From NCBI GenBank assembly GCA_029975415.1, contig JARKPE010000125.1, positions 1-47,332 on the forward strand: a DNA stretch of 47,332 bases, in the 5' to 3' direction. The position numbers were made by a program, and so were the translations under genes. This DNA is from Dysgonamonadaceae bacterium (GTDB taxonomy: Bacteria > Bacteroidota > Bacteroidia > Bacteroidales > Dysgonomonadaceae). This document shows positions 29,125 through 38,311 of the stretch, piece by piece; the first letter of the stretch is position 1; the number at the start of each line of letters is the position of its first letter. The notes under the pieces are model-generated. The model was not told the DNA's origin, ran no database searches, and saw only the letters and a list, made by a program, of their open reading frames with translations.

Positions 29125-29442
29125 TCACAAAAGGCCCAATTCGAGCATGGCTTCTTCACTCATCATAGATTTATCCCATGGCGGATCAAAAGTCAGATTA
29201 ATATTCACACTTTTCACACCTTTGATGGATTCTACTTTCATTTGAACATCCATAAGGATGTAATCTGCTGCGGGACAACTGGGGGAAGTGAATGTCATTT
29301 CGATGTTCACGTTAAAATCATCATCGATATCGATATCGTAAATCATTCCCAGATCAAATATATTTACAGGTATTTCCGGATCGTAAACCGTGCGAAGCAT
29401 CATCACTATCTGATCCTGTATTTTTTGGAGTTCTTCGTTCAT
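29125..29442 (-). CDS. DUF59/MIP18-family (SufT/PaaD-like) iron-sulfur assembly protein
   Basis: VYDPEIPVNIFDLGMIYDIDID, MTFTSPSCPAADYI, NINLTFDPPWDKSMMSEEAMLELGLL. Start at 29442 preferred over 29568. Confidence 0.93.
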   Translation of the reverse strand: MNEELQKIQDQIVMMLRTVYDPEIPVNIFDLGMIYDIDIDDDFNVNIEMTFTSPSCPAADYILMDVQMKVESIKGVKSVNINLTFDPPWDKSMMSEEAMLELGLL

Positions 29443-29545
29443 AGTAAATGTTTTTTTTTGTATAAACCGAAATTCGACGATTTTGTTTGTTTCGGATCTG
29501 TCGAAATTGCTTTTTTTTAAAATACTGCCCGCCAAACGAACTTTA

Positions 29546-30244
29546 TCAAAGCGATCCTTCGTCGGCAAAACTGTAATAGGTTTGGGCGCACATAATCAGA
29601 TGATCGAGCAGCAGGATATCCATCCATTGGGCAGCTTCCTTGAGTTTTCGGGTAATCTGAATATCCTGCTGACTGGGCTTGTTGTTTCCCGAAGGATGAT
29701 TGTGCGCCAGGATGATGCCTGTAGCATATCGATTGATCGCTTCGCGAAGGATAAGCCGAACGTCAACAACCGTTCCCGTGATGCCACCCTTGCTTACCTG
29801 AATCGGAGAAATAACAGAATTGGAGCGATCGAGCAGCAAAGCCCAAGTTTCTTCGTGGGGAAGGTCGGCAAAAATGGGGAAAAGTATTTCGTAGGCATCA
29901 TGTGAGGAAGAAATTTTTTTTCTTTCCGTCACATGCGACTCTTTTCGTCGCCGTCCCAGTTCGAGCGCTGCGATCAACGTAACAGCCTTCGTTTCGCCAA
30001 TTCCGCGAAAATCGTTAACCAAATCTTGAACGGTGAATCGTGCCAATTTATTCAGATCGTTATCTGCTTTTTGCAACACACGCCGGCTCAATTCCACTGC
30101 CGTTTCATTGCTGTTTCCCGAACGGAACAATATGGCCAGCAACTCGGCATCCGACAGAGCGGAAACGCCCTTTATCAACATTTTTTCACGGGGGCGATCC
30201 TCCTCAGCCCATTCTTTGATGGTTAGTTTGTTTGTTTGAGCCAT
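29546..30244 (-). CDS. radC: RadC/JAB-domain protein
   Basis: IKEWAEEDRPREKMLIKGVSALSDAELLAILFRSG, GIILAHNHPSGNNKPSQQDI. Start near 30243 at MAQTNKL, after the track ORF's N-terminal extension. Confidence 0.93.
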   Translation of the reverse strand: MAQTNKLTIKEWAEEDRPREKMLIKGVSALSDAELLAILFRSGNSNETAVELSRRVLQKADNDLNKLARFTVQDLVNDFRGIGETKAVTLIAALELGRRRKESHVTERKKISSSHDAYEILFPIFADLPHEETWALLLDRSNSVISPIQVSKGGITGTVVDVRLILREAINRYATGIILAHNHPSGNNKPSQQDIQITRKLKEAAQWMDILLLDHLIMCAQTYYSFADEGSL

Positions 30245-30273
30245 TGTGTGATGAAATAGAATTTCGAGGCAGA

Positions 30274-30281
30274 CAAAGTTA
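30274..30281 (-). promoter_or_regulatory. Candidate -7 box TAACTTTG for radC
   Basis: Exact TAnnTTTG match about 30 nt upstream of the preferred start. Confidence 0.45.
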
Positions 30282-30283
30282 AA

Positions 30284-30315
30284 CGAAAAAAAAGACATTC
30301 CCGAAAGGAAATGCC
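30284..30315 (-). terminator. Terminator downstream of efp: GGCATTTCC-TTTC-GGGAATGTC-TTTTTTTT
   Basis: Stem-loop plus T-tract on the minus strand after the efp stop. Confidence 0.8.
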
Positions 30316-30353
30316 TTTTTTCGAAAACTATTTCGTCACTTGAGTTCGAAGAA

Positions 30354-30917
30354 TTACTTCGCGCGTTCCACGTAGGCACCTGTACGGGTATCTACCTTAA
30401 TTTTTTCGCCGGTTTCGATGAAAAGCGGGACGCGAACCTCTGCCCCCGTTTCAAGTGTTGCAGGCTTTAGCGTATTTGTAGCTGTATCGCCTTTGATGCC
30501 GGGTTCGGTATAAGTAACTTCGAGGATAACATGAGGAGGCATTTCGGCGGTAAGAATCGTTCCGCTTTCGGAATGTATTTGCACTTCCACGATATCGCCC
30601 TCTTTCAAAAATTCCACTCCGTCGATTTGTTCAGCAGGGATAGAAACCTGTTCGAAAGTTTCGGAATTCATGAAGTTATATCCCATATCGTCTCTATAAA
30701 GATATTGAAACGGACGACGTTCGATGCGAACTTCGTCAACTTTAACTCCCGCATTAAACGTTTTGTCGAGAATGCGTCCGGTGGTGACGTTTTTGAGTTT
30801 GGTGCGGACGAAAGCCGGACCTTTACCGGGTTTTACATGAAGAAATTCGACGATGAAGTAGTATTGACCATCCAATTCGAGACACATTCCGTTTCGGAAA
30901 TCAGCTGTTGTTGCCAT
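30354..30917 (-). CDS. efp: Translation elongation factor P
   Basis: [53 protein letters not shown]. Confidence 0.98.
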   Translation of the reverse strand: MATTADFRNGMCLELDGQYYFIVEFLHVKPGKGPAFVRTKLKNVTTGRILDKTFNAGVKVDEVRIERRPFQYLYRDDMGYNFMNSETFEQVSIPAEQIDGVEFLKEGDIVEVQIHSESGTILTAEMPPHVILEVTYTEPGIKGDTATNTLKPATLETGAEVRVPLFIETGEKIKVDTRTGAYVERAK

Positions 30918-30954
30918 AAAATTTTTATATGATTCGTTGTAATTTTTCCGAACG

Positions 30955-30962
30955 CAAAAGTA
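30955..30962 (-). promoter_or_regulatory. Candidate -7 box TACTTTTG for efp
   Basis: Exact TAnnTTTG match about 40 nt upstream of the start. Confidence 0.45.
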
Positions 30963-31114
30963 ATTATTTAATCCGAAGTTTCAAAACAATTTGCAAGTCA
31001 ATGCTTTGTTTTTTAAACAGAAACCCAACACAAATTATTATAAATACTCCGAAGTATATATTACTCCTGCACCGAGGTACTATCGATGTTGCAAATTTTT
31101 GGCCACAATGAATC

Positions 31115-32425
31115 TCACAAAACATGCATCGCCTCAAGGACGAGTTTGGTCACGAAAAGTGCGAAGATAATCCACATCGTGACGGATATTTGTTGGAATT
31201 TCCCACTCAGGAATTTCAGCAATACGAACGATAGCATGCCGAACACGATACCTTGAGCAATACTAAAAGCAAAAGGCATCATCACTATCGTAAGGAATGC
31301 CGGAATGGATTCCGAAAAATCGGCAAAATTGATATTTACGACGGACGTTATCATAAACAAACCCACCAGGATGAGTGCAGGAGCAGTAGCCGAAGCGGGA
31401 ATCATCAGAAATAGCGGGGCCAGAAACAGTGCTATCGCAAACATGATTGCAGTTGAAACCGAAGTTAAGCCTGTTCGTCCTCCCGATGCTACTCCCGAAG
31501 CGCTTTCCACATAAGATGTTACGGTGCTGGTTCCTAATATTGCACCAAAAGTAGTTCCCAACGCATCGGCAAACAACGCTTTTTTAATCTGAGGGAAAGT
31601 GCCGTTTTCGTCTAATATGCCGGCTTTGGAGGCGACACCCAATAGTGTCCCGATCGTATCGAAAAGATTGACGAACAAAAACGTGAATACCACAATCAGC
31701 ATGTCGAGCGTAAAGATATTGCGCCATTCAAATTTCAAAAAAATGGGCGAAATATCCGGCGGTGTCGAGACCAGTCCGCCTTGTGGCATTTGTACCAACC
31801 CGAGTATGGCTGCAAAAACGGTAGAAACAACAATACCGATAAGAATGGATCCAGGAACATCTTTATAGAGCAAAACGCCCGTAACTATCAGTCCGAGCAA
31901 CGCAACCCAGATATGGGGATTGGCCATATCGCCAAGTGAAACCATAGTATTGGGATTTGATACAATCAGTCCGGCATTTTTCATACCGATGAGCGCAATA
32001 AAAAGACCGATACCTACTGGAATGGCGTCCTTAATGGACTTTGGGATGCTGTTAACGATCATTTCCCGTACGTTGAAAAAGGTAAGTACGATAAAAATAA
32101 TGCCTTCGATGAAAACAGCAGTCAATGCCATTTGCCACGAGTAGCCCAGACCGAGCACAACCGAAAAAGCAAAAAAACTGTTCAGTCCCATTCCCGGCGC
32201 TTGAGCTATGGGCAGATTGGGGATAAAAGCCATAAAAAGTGTACCCAAAATAGAAGCCAGACATGTGGCCGTAAATAGAGCAGCCCTATCCATTCCTGTT
32301 TCGCCCAATATGCCCGGATTGACAGCGAGAATATACGACATGGTAAGAAAGGTGATAATTCCCGCAATAATCTCACGGCGAACTGTAGTGTCGTTTTGTT
32401 TGAGTTTGAAAATCTTATCGAGCAT
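31115..32425 (-). CDS. NCS2 family permease (adenine/guanine/hypoxanthine type)
   Basis: VRREIIAGIITFLTMSYILAVNPGIL, PGMGLNSFFAF, GTSTVTSYVESASGVASGGRTGLTS. Confidence 0.95.
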   Translation of the reverse strand: MLDKIFKLKQNDTTVRREIIAGIITFLTMSYILAVNPGILGETGMDRAALFTATCLASILGTLFMAFIPNLPIAQAPGMGLNSFFAFSVVLGLGYSWQMALTAVFIEGIIFIVLTFFNVREMIVNSIPKSIKDAIPVGIGLFIALIGMKNAGLIVSNPNTMVSLGDMANPHIWVALLGLIVTGVLLYKDVPGSILIGIVVSTVFAAILGLVQMPQGGLVSTPPDISPIFLKFEWRNIFTLDMLIVVFTFLFVNLFDTIGTLLGVASKAGILDENGTFPQIKKALFADALGTTFGAILGTSTVTSYVESASGVASGGRTGLTSVSTAIMFAIALFLAPLFLMIPASATAPALILVGLFMITSVVNINFADFSESIPAFLTIVMMPFAFSIAQGIVFGMLSFVLLKFLSGKFQQISVTMWIIFALFVTKLVLEAMHVL

Positions 32426-32481
32426 TGTTGATGAATGATATATAATTAGTGATAAATAAATAAAATAATGTCTTCAATCCA

Positions 32482-33207
32482 TTAAAAATTCCACTTGCCG
32501 GCAAGCGTGGGTAAAGCTCTAAATTTGCTTTCCGTAAATTTGTTCACAAAGTTGTAGCTGAGTTCGATTTCGCTTCCTACAGAAAAATGAGGAGTAAGGT
32601 TATACCAGATTTGGGGTTCACTCAACAGAATCAATCGTTTGCCGGTATCATCCCCCTCGCCTGTTAAATTTTTATTTTCAGTCCACAAATCCATAAACCC
32701 GTTCAACGTCAGTATGTCTTTAACCAGATTGGCAGTCCAGGTGACCGTCCATTGCACGTCATGACTGTCCTTCGGGAATGCATTCAGCTTATAGGCAACA
32801 TATGTACCCATGAAAAAATTACCCAATTGGAACGGGTAGCCGAAACCTGCCAAATAGGAACTCGGAATCGAATAGCCTGCCGACGTTCCTCGCACCAATC
32901 CCAGTCCGCCATTATATTCGATATGGGGACGAAGAGGAAAATTCTTGATAATAAATTCGCGCGATATTTCGCCGTAAACCAGACCGATGTTGCGTTTATC
33001 GAAATTGAAATCGAAATCGACAAACATAAAAGTGGTTCCCCACCGGTCGGGTTTGAACATTTCGAACGTTCCCGTCAAATAATTGACCGGCGCCACATCA
33101 TTTCCACACAGCGTATGGCGAGGATCAAAATGTAATTGCAGATTTTGGGCATTCGCCACTCCGATAGTCAATAGAATAGAGAATGACAGTATAGTTTTTC
33201 GTGTCAT
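32482..33207 (-). CDS. DUF5020-family, Tsx-like outer membrane channel protein
   Basis: Signal peptide, beta-barrel alternation, NLQLHFDPRHTL ... GTFEMFKPDRWGTTFMFVDFDF; directly upstream of the NCS2 permease on the same strand. Confidence 0.8.
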   Translation of the reverse strand: MTRKTILSFSILLTIGVANAQNLQLHFDPRHTLCGNDVAPVNYLTGTFEMFKPDRWGTTFMFVDFDFNFDKRNIGLVYGEISREFIIKNFPLRPHIEYNGGLGLVRGTSAGYSIPSSYLAGFGYPFQLGNFFMGTYVAYKLNAFPKDSHDVQWTVTWTANLVKDILTLNGFMDLWTENKNLTGEGDDTGKRLILLSEPQIWYNLTPHFSVGSEIELSYNFVNKFTESKFRALPTLAGKWNF

Positions 33208-33627
33208 AAATAAGAGAATTTGTGTTAAATTGATTAGGAAAGCGCAAAGTTAGTAAAAATGTGGAAATATATTGATAGGTCAAATTTGATGTCTGCTTTT
33301 ATTTGTTTCAAAAAACGTTAGATGATAGCTACCAGGGTTGGGTTTGGAGAACAATGAAAAGCAAAACGCGAGAATTGCGAGTTACGATTTTGGTTCTTTG
33401 AATGGAGGAGATATTTCTCCATGTCACGAAAATAATTCTGCCTTTCAGGCAATGGTGAGGAGTTGAGTTGAAAAATTTCGGCTATGATGGATACATTGAG
33501 AATGTTTTGACTTGGAAAACCGGATTTTCATAATTGCAGAATAAATTCTGCGGCATAAATCAGTGTCAAAAATCTGCCCGGAAGACAAGACTTTTCTTGC
33601 CTTGCTCCGGCAAGAGAAGATCGTAAC

Positions 33628-33676
33628 CTCTGTGCTGCCTGGCGGCAGCACTTGTCCTCTTATCTTAAGGAGACAG
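33628..33676 (-). repeat. REP-like palindromic repeat, copy 2 (inverted)
   Basis: Reverse complement CTGTCTCCTTAAGATAAGAGGACAAGTGCTGCCGCCAGGCAGCACAGAG matches copy 1; hairpin at 33632-33651. Confidence 0.8.
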
Positions 33677-33736
33677 CTTAGGCTTCAGAATCATTCGTAA
33701 ACCGATAAATCTTCGAATCGGTAAATTTGCATTGTG

Positions 33737-33754
33737 CATTATCAATTATCCATT
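33737..33754 (-). repeat. Dispersed repeat AATGGATAATTGATAATG (copy 2, inverted)
   Basis: CATTATCAATTATCCATT on the plus strand; identical to 28000-28017 reverse complement. Confidence 0.8.
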
Positions 33755-33832
33755 GAGTTTATGGAGCTTTACCCCAAACCCCACTAACTTTTTTATCTTG
33801 TTTATCTTGACATAAAAAAGTAAGCAAAAAAA

Positions 33833-33991
33833 GGTCAAGACTGCCTCTCTTGATCGACCCGATAGCTGCTGGTTCGCTAAAAGACAAATAACTCGTCCCG
33901 ACGAAATACGTCGGACTCAAACGGTTTGTCTTTTGCCTGACGGCACGCTCTCTGCGCAGATCGGGTGTCCCGATGAGGAGATGAGGTCAAG
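33833..33991. repeat. Complex nested palindromic intergenic element
   Basis: Nested arms CCCGAT/ATCGGG (33858-33863, 33960-33965), AAAAGACAAA/TTTGTCTTTT (33879-33888, 33925-33934), GTCCCGACG/CGTCGGAC (33895-33903, 33909-33916); flanked by direct repeat GGTCAAGA. Confidence 0.75.
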
Positions 33992-34017
33992 AAAGTAATG
34001 GATATGGATAATGTATC

Positions 34018-34090
34018 GTCCTGAAATTTGTTTACGTTTGTTTTCATAATCCCGAATCCTGTTTACTTTTTTGAAAACCTATTTCAGGAC
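34018..34090. mobile_element. MITE-like or IS-end remnant bounded by 10-bp inverted repeats GTCCTGAAAT/ATTTCAGGAC
   Basis: Perfect 10-bp inverted repeats at 34018-34027 and 34081-34090 adjoining a transposase pseudogene. Confidence 0.6.
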
Positions 34091-34093
34091 TAA

Positions 34094-34861
<768 letters not shown>

Positions 34862-34868
34862 CCTTGCC

Positions 34869-34891
34869 CCTTAAAAACAGACTTTTTAAGG
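34869..34891. repeat. Perfect hairpin CCTTAAAAA-CAGAC-TTTTTAAGG
   Basis: 9-bp inverted repeat just after the transposase remnant (coordinates within 1-2 nt). Confidence 0.65.
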
Positions 34892-35088
34892 ATTGACTAA
34901 ATATTTTTTTGCGAATGCAAATGTAATGATTTTGTGATTTATAGAAGATAAATTTGGAAATAAAATTCGAAAACCGTAGGACAAACAAGGGTCAAGAAGA
35001 TTTTAACTGCATCATACAAGATTTTATTAGACATTTTTAATTCTTATTCATTTTACATCTCACTCAAAAAAGATATTTTTGCATTGGC

Positions 35089-35550
35089 ATGAAAAATAAC
35101 TTTCTCACATTCCTCTCAGTTTTGCTTGCTATCCTAATCGCCTACTGCGGTTCGGGAGTGAACATTTTTTTCTATTGCTGTGACGATTGTCGCTCCGAAG
35201 GTACTGAGGCCGTAATCGGTGGCACTTGCTGCGAACTGCACCATCATCATCATTTGAACGGATTGATTACGCATTTAGACAAGCATACATGCAACCAACA
35301 TCTTGCTAATGCTCCCGACGAGTGCAGCGTGGAAAGAATTTCTGTTCTTTGGGAGTCCAATTCGAACAATAATCCAGGAGTTGAGCCTTTTTGCGTCTAT
35401 ATAGTACATTCTCTCTCTGCCTTGATATCTTCGTCAAAACTCTCATCGGATATTATACCCCTGATCGGTTTCGAAAATCCTGCTTCTCAAAAACCTCCTC
35501 ACCTAAGTAAAGGGGAATATTTTTCGTTACTCACTACGCTGATTATTTGA
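35089..35550 (+). CDS. Cys/His-rich small exported protein, HYC_CC_PP-like, probably metal-associated
   Basis: N-terminal hydrophobic segment; AYCGSGVNIFFYCCDDC, GGTCCELHHHHH, KPPHLS; upstream of a TonB receptor and an HMA protein. TATTTTTG -7 box lies immediately upstream. Confidence 0.65.
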   Translation: MKNNFLTFLSVLLAILIAYCGSGVNIFFYCCDDCRSEGTEAVIGGTCCELHHHHHLNGLITHLDKHTCNQHLANAPDECSVERISVLWESNSNNNPGVEPFCVYIVHSLSALISSSKLSSDIIPLIGFENPASQKPPHLSKGEYFSLLTTLII

Positions 35551-35594
35551 TGAATAAAGCAACTCGCCCAACTTTTAGGGCAAGCAAATAGGTT

Positions 35595-35616
35595 GCACAT
35601 CGATTGAGGTGCTTTT
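35595..35616 (+). terminator. Possible weak terminator/attenuator GCACATC-GATT-GAGGTGC-TTTT
   Basis: Stem with one A.G mismatch and a short T-run between the Cys/His-rich gene and the TonB receptor. Confidence 0.4.
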
Positions 35617-35648
35617 CTCATTTATTATATTCATCAAATCAATTATAT

Positions 35649-37862
35649 ATGAAAAATGTTATACTTATCCTATTTTCACTCGTTACGACACTGCGCATAG
35701 CCGCTTCCGACAAAGTACGTGGACACGTATATGACGAAAAAAAACAACCCATCATTGGCGCAAATATCTACTGGGAAAAATCGAAAAAGGGTACCGTTTC
35801 CGATTCCAATGGCTACTTTGAAATAGATAAATCAGGTCAGCATGAGCATTTGGTGGTAGCTTATACCGGCTATGTTCCACAATACATTCATATCGAAGAA
35901 AGCAATGCGGAAGTCGAAATTATTCTCAAAGAAGACTCCCAATTGCTGGAAGAGGTCATGATAAGCAAACGAACGCCCGGCACAGTTACGAAACGTTCGT
36001 CCATCTTGCAAACGCAGCAGATAACGATGGGCGAAATTCGTAGAGATGCATGCTGCAATCTGGGAGAGAGCTTCACGACAAATCCATCGGTAGATGTTGC
36101 TTACAGCGATGCGGCTACAGGTGCAAAACAAATCAAACTTCTCGGTCTCGCAGGAACTTATGTGCAGATGCTCACCGAAAATTATCCGAATTTCCGTGGA
36201 GCATCGTCCTCTTTTGGCATGGATTACATACCCGGTCCATGGATGGAAGGGATTTATATCTCTAAAGGTACTTCATCGGTCAAGAACGGCTATGATGCAT
36301 TAGCAGGTCAAATAGACGTGGAATATAAAAAACCTCAAACTATGGACAAGTTTTCCATGAATCTCTTTGCTAACGATGCGAGACGTACCGAAGCAAATGC
36401 CGATGCCAGCATCCACATTAACGACCGTGTTCAGACGGCTCTGTTTGCACATTATTCCAACGATACAAAAGCCCATGATAGCAACAATGACGGCTTTCTC
36501 GATTATCCGAAAACGGAACAATTCAATCTGATGAATCGCTGGAATCACCAAATAGGCAATTATTCATCGCAATACGGGATGAAGTACATTCACGAAAATC
36601 GTATTGGAGGACAGGATACCAAACATCACGGTTTCCCTGATCCTTATCTCATTTCATTGACAACCAATAGAGGCGAATTTTACACCAAGCAAGCCTATAC
36701 CGTTGTGAATGACGATAATTTGATGACCAGTACCGCTCTGATCGCATCGGGATCGGTTCACGACCAGAAATCGAGGTACGACGCCACACGCTACGACATC
36801 AATCAAAAAAATCTCTATCTGAGCCTCATCTTCGAAAAAGAATTTTCGCATGCACATACCTTGAGTACCGGCTTAAGCCTCAACTACGATGACTTCGATG
36901 AAATGCTGCGCATGTCTCCGTACAATCGCGACGAAACCGTGACGGGGGCGTACACTCAATATACTTATAATTTCAACGATCAACTCATTTTGCTCGGTGG
37001 CATTCGTGCCGATTACAGCAGCCGATACGGATTTTTTGTTACGCCAAGGCTCCATATAAAATTCATTCCTACCGATCGGGTGCACATAAGAGCATCCATC
37101 GGAAAAGGATTTCGCACGGCTCACGTTCTCGCCGAAAACAATTACCTCTTGGCTAGTTCCCGGAAAATAAATATCGTGGATGATCTCGATCAGGAGGAAG
37201 CTTGGAATACGGGATTCAATGCCACGCTTTACATCCCGATCTCCGACAATCAGTTGACAATTGGTGGAGAATGGTATTACACCCGTTTTATGCAGCAAGT
37301 AGTTGTGGATGTGGACAGCGACCCACATGCCATCAGTTTCTACAACCTCGATAATGGGAAATCATATTCACAGAGTGCTCAAATTGAGTTGAGTTACCCG
37401 TTTTTCGAAGGTTTTACGCTTACGGCGGCTTATCGTTATACCCGATCAAAATCGGACTATCGAAACAACGAAACGGGTGAAATTCGATTTCTCTCCAACC
37501 CATTGATGAATGATTATAAGGGATTAATCACAGCATCGTATCAAACTCCGCTCAGGAAGTGGCAATTCGATGCTACAGCCCAAATCAATGGAGGAGGACG
37601 GATGCCTACTCCAGATGTAACTACACCATTGTGGGATGATCGATACCATTCGTTTACCGTGGTGAATACGCAAATTACCAAGTTCTTCAGAAACTGGTCG
37701 ATCTATCTTGGCGTGGAGAACCTGTTTAATTTCCGGCAGGAAAATCCAATTGTCGATGCCGTTGATCCACGAGGCGAAGATTTTGACGCTACTATGGTTT
37801 GGGGACCTGTTCACGGAAGAAAAGTCTATACCGGAGTTCGTTTCAATGTTCCCAGATTCTAG
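35649..37862 (+). CDS. TonB-dependent receptor with N-terminal carboxypeptidase-like domain
   Basis: VRGHVYDEKKQPIIGANIYWEKSKKGTVSDSNGYFEI; plug and barrel sequence; ends GRKVYTGVRFNVPRF. Start at 35649. Confidence 0.93.
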   Translation: MKNVILILFSLVTTLRIAASDKVRGHVYDEKKQPIIGANIYWEKSKKGTVSDSNGYFEIDKSGQHEHLVVAYTGYVPQYIHIEESNAEVEIILKEDSQLLEEVMISKRTPGTVTKRSSILQTQQITMGEIRRDACCNLGESFTTNPSVDVAYSDAATGAKQIKLLGLAGTYVQMLTENYPNFRGASSSFGMDYIPGPWMEGIYISKGTSSVKNGYDALAGQIDVEYKKPQTMDKFSMNLFANDARRTEANADASIHINDRVQTALFAHYSNDTKAHDSNNDGFLDYPKTEQFNLMNRWNHQIGNYSSQYGMKYIHENRIGGQDTKHHGFPDPYLISLTTNRGEFYTKQAYTVVNDDNLMTSTALIASGSVHDQKSRYDATRYDINQKNLYLSLIFEKEFSHAHTLSTGLSLNYDDFDEMLRMSPYNRDETVTGAYTQYTYNFNDQLILLGGIRADYSSRYGFFVTPRLHIKFIPTDRVHIRASIGKGFRTAHVLAENNYLLASSRKINIVDDLDQEEAWNTGFNATLYIPISDNQLTIGGEWYYTRFMQQVVVDVDSDPHAISFYNLDNGKSYSQSAQIELSYPFFEGFTLTAAYRYTRSKSDYRNNETGEIRFLSNPLMNDYKGLITASYQTPLRKWQFDATAQINGGGRMPTPDVTTPLWDDRYHSFTVVNTQITKFFRNWSIYLGVENLFNFRQENPIVDAVDPRGEDFDATMVWGPVHGRKVYTGVRFNVPRF

Positions 37863-37924
37863 TCAGAGTCCTATATTTAGGTCATGAAAAGAATTATTAA
37901 ACTCATTTTTAAAATAACTACGAT

Positions 37925-38236
37925 ATGAAAAAAAATACCTTTTTATCTTTAATTTTTGCCCTGTCGATAGGCATTGGACTGGCACAAACCTCTAAAAAAG
38001 ACTCTAACAAAGAAGTAGTGAAAGTGAAGCTGGACGATATGTGCGACCATTGTGTGAAAAAAATCGATGGCAACATTGCTTTCGAAAAAGGTGTAACTGC
38101 ATTAGATTACGATCAACCCAACCAGACGGTGAAAGTCACTTATCGCACAGATAAAACCGATACAACAAAACTTCGGAAGGCCTTCGAGAAGGTGAAACTA
38201 AATGTGATCTCGATGGAGAAAATGCCTACGCAATAG
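37925..38236 (+). CDS. Exported heavy-metal-associated (HMA) domain protein
   Basis: Signal peptide plus KVKLDDMCDHCVKKIDGNIAFEKGVTALDYDQPNQTVKVTY (CxxC HMA motif). Confidence 0.9.
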   Translation: MKKNTFLSLIFALSIGIGLAQTSKKDSNKEVVKVKLDDMCDHCVKKIDGNIAFEKGVTALDYDQPNQTVKVTYRTDKTDTTKLRKAFEKVKLNVISMEKMPTQ

Positions 38237-38253
38237 TATGTTAACATTCATCG

Positions 38254-38284
38254 AAAAACCTCTCGGAATTTCCGAGAGGTTTTT
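38254..38284. terminator. Bidirectional terminator AAAAACCTCTCGGA-ATT-TCCGAGAGGTTTTT
   Basis: Strong stem with A/T flanks between convergent genes. Confidence 0.93.
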
Positions 38285-38311
38285 GTTAGGCGAGAGGGAA
38301 TCTCATCGAAT

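Noticed and set aside
33208-33300. Purine riboswitch ahead of the DUF5020/NCS2 genes
   Set aside because: The distance from the candidate promoter to the start is short and no purine aptamer-like helices or conserved loops were seen.
35260-35620. Cobalamin riboswitch before the TonB receptor
   Set aside because: No B12-box-like sequence; only a weak hairpin with a short T-run is present.
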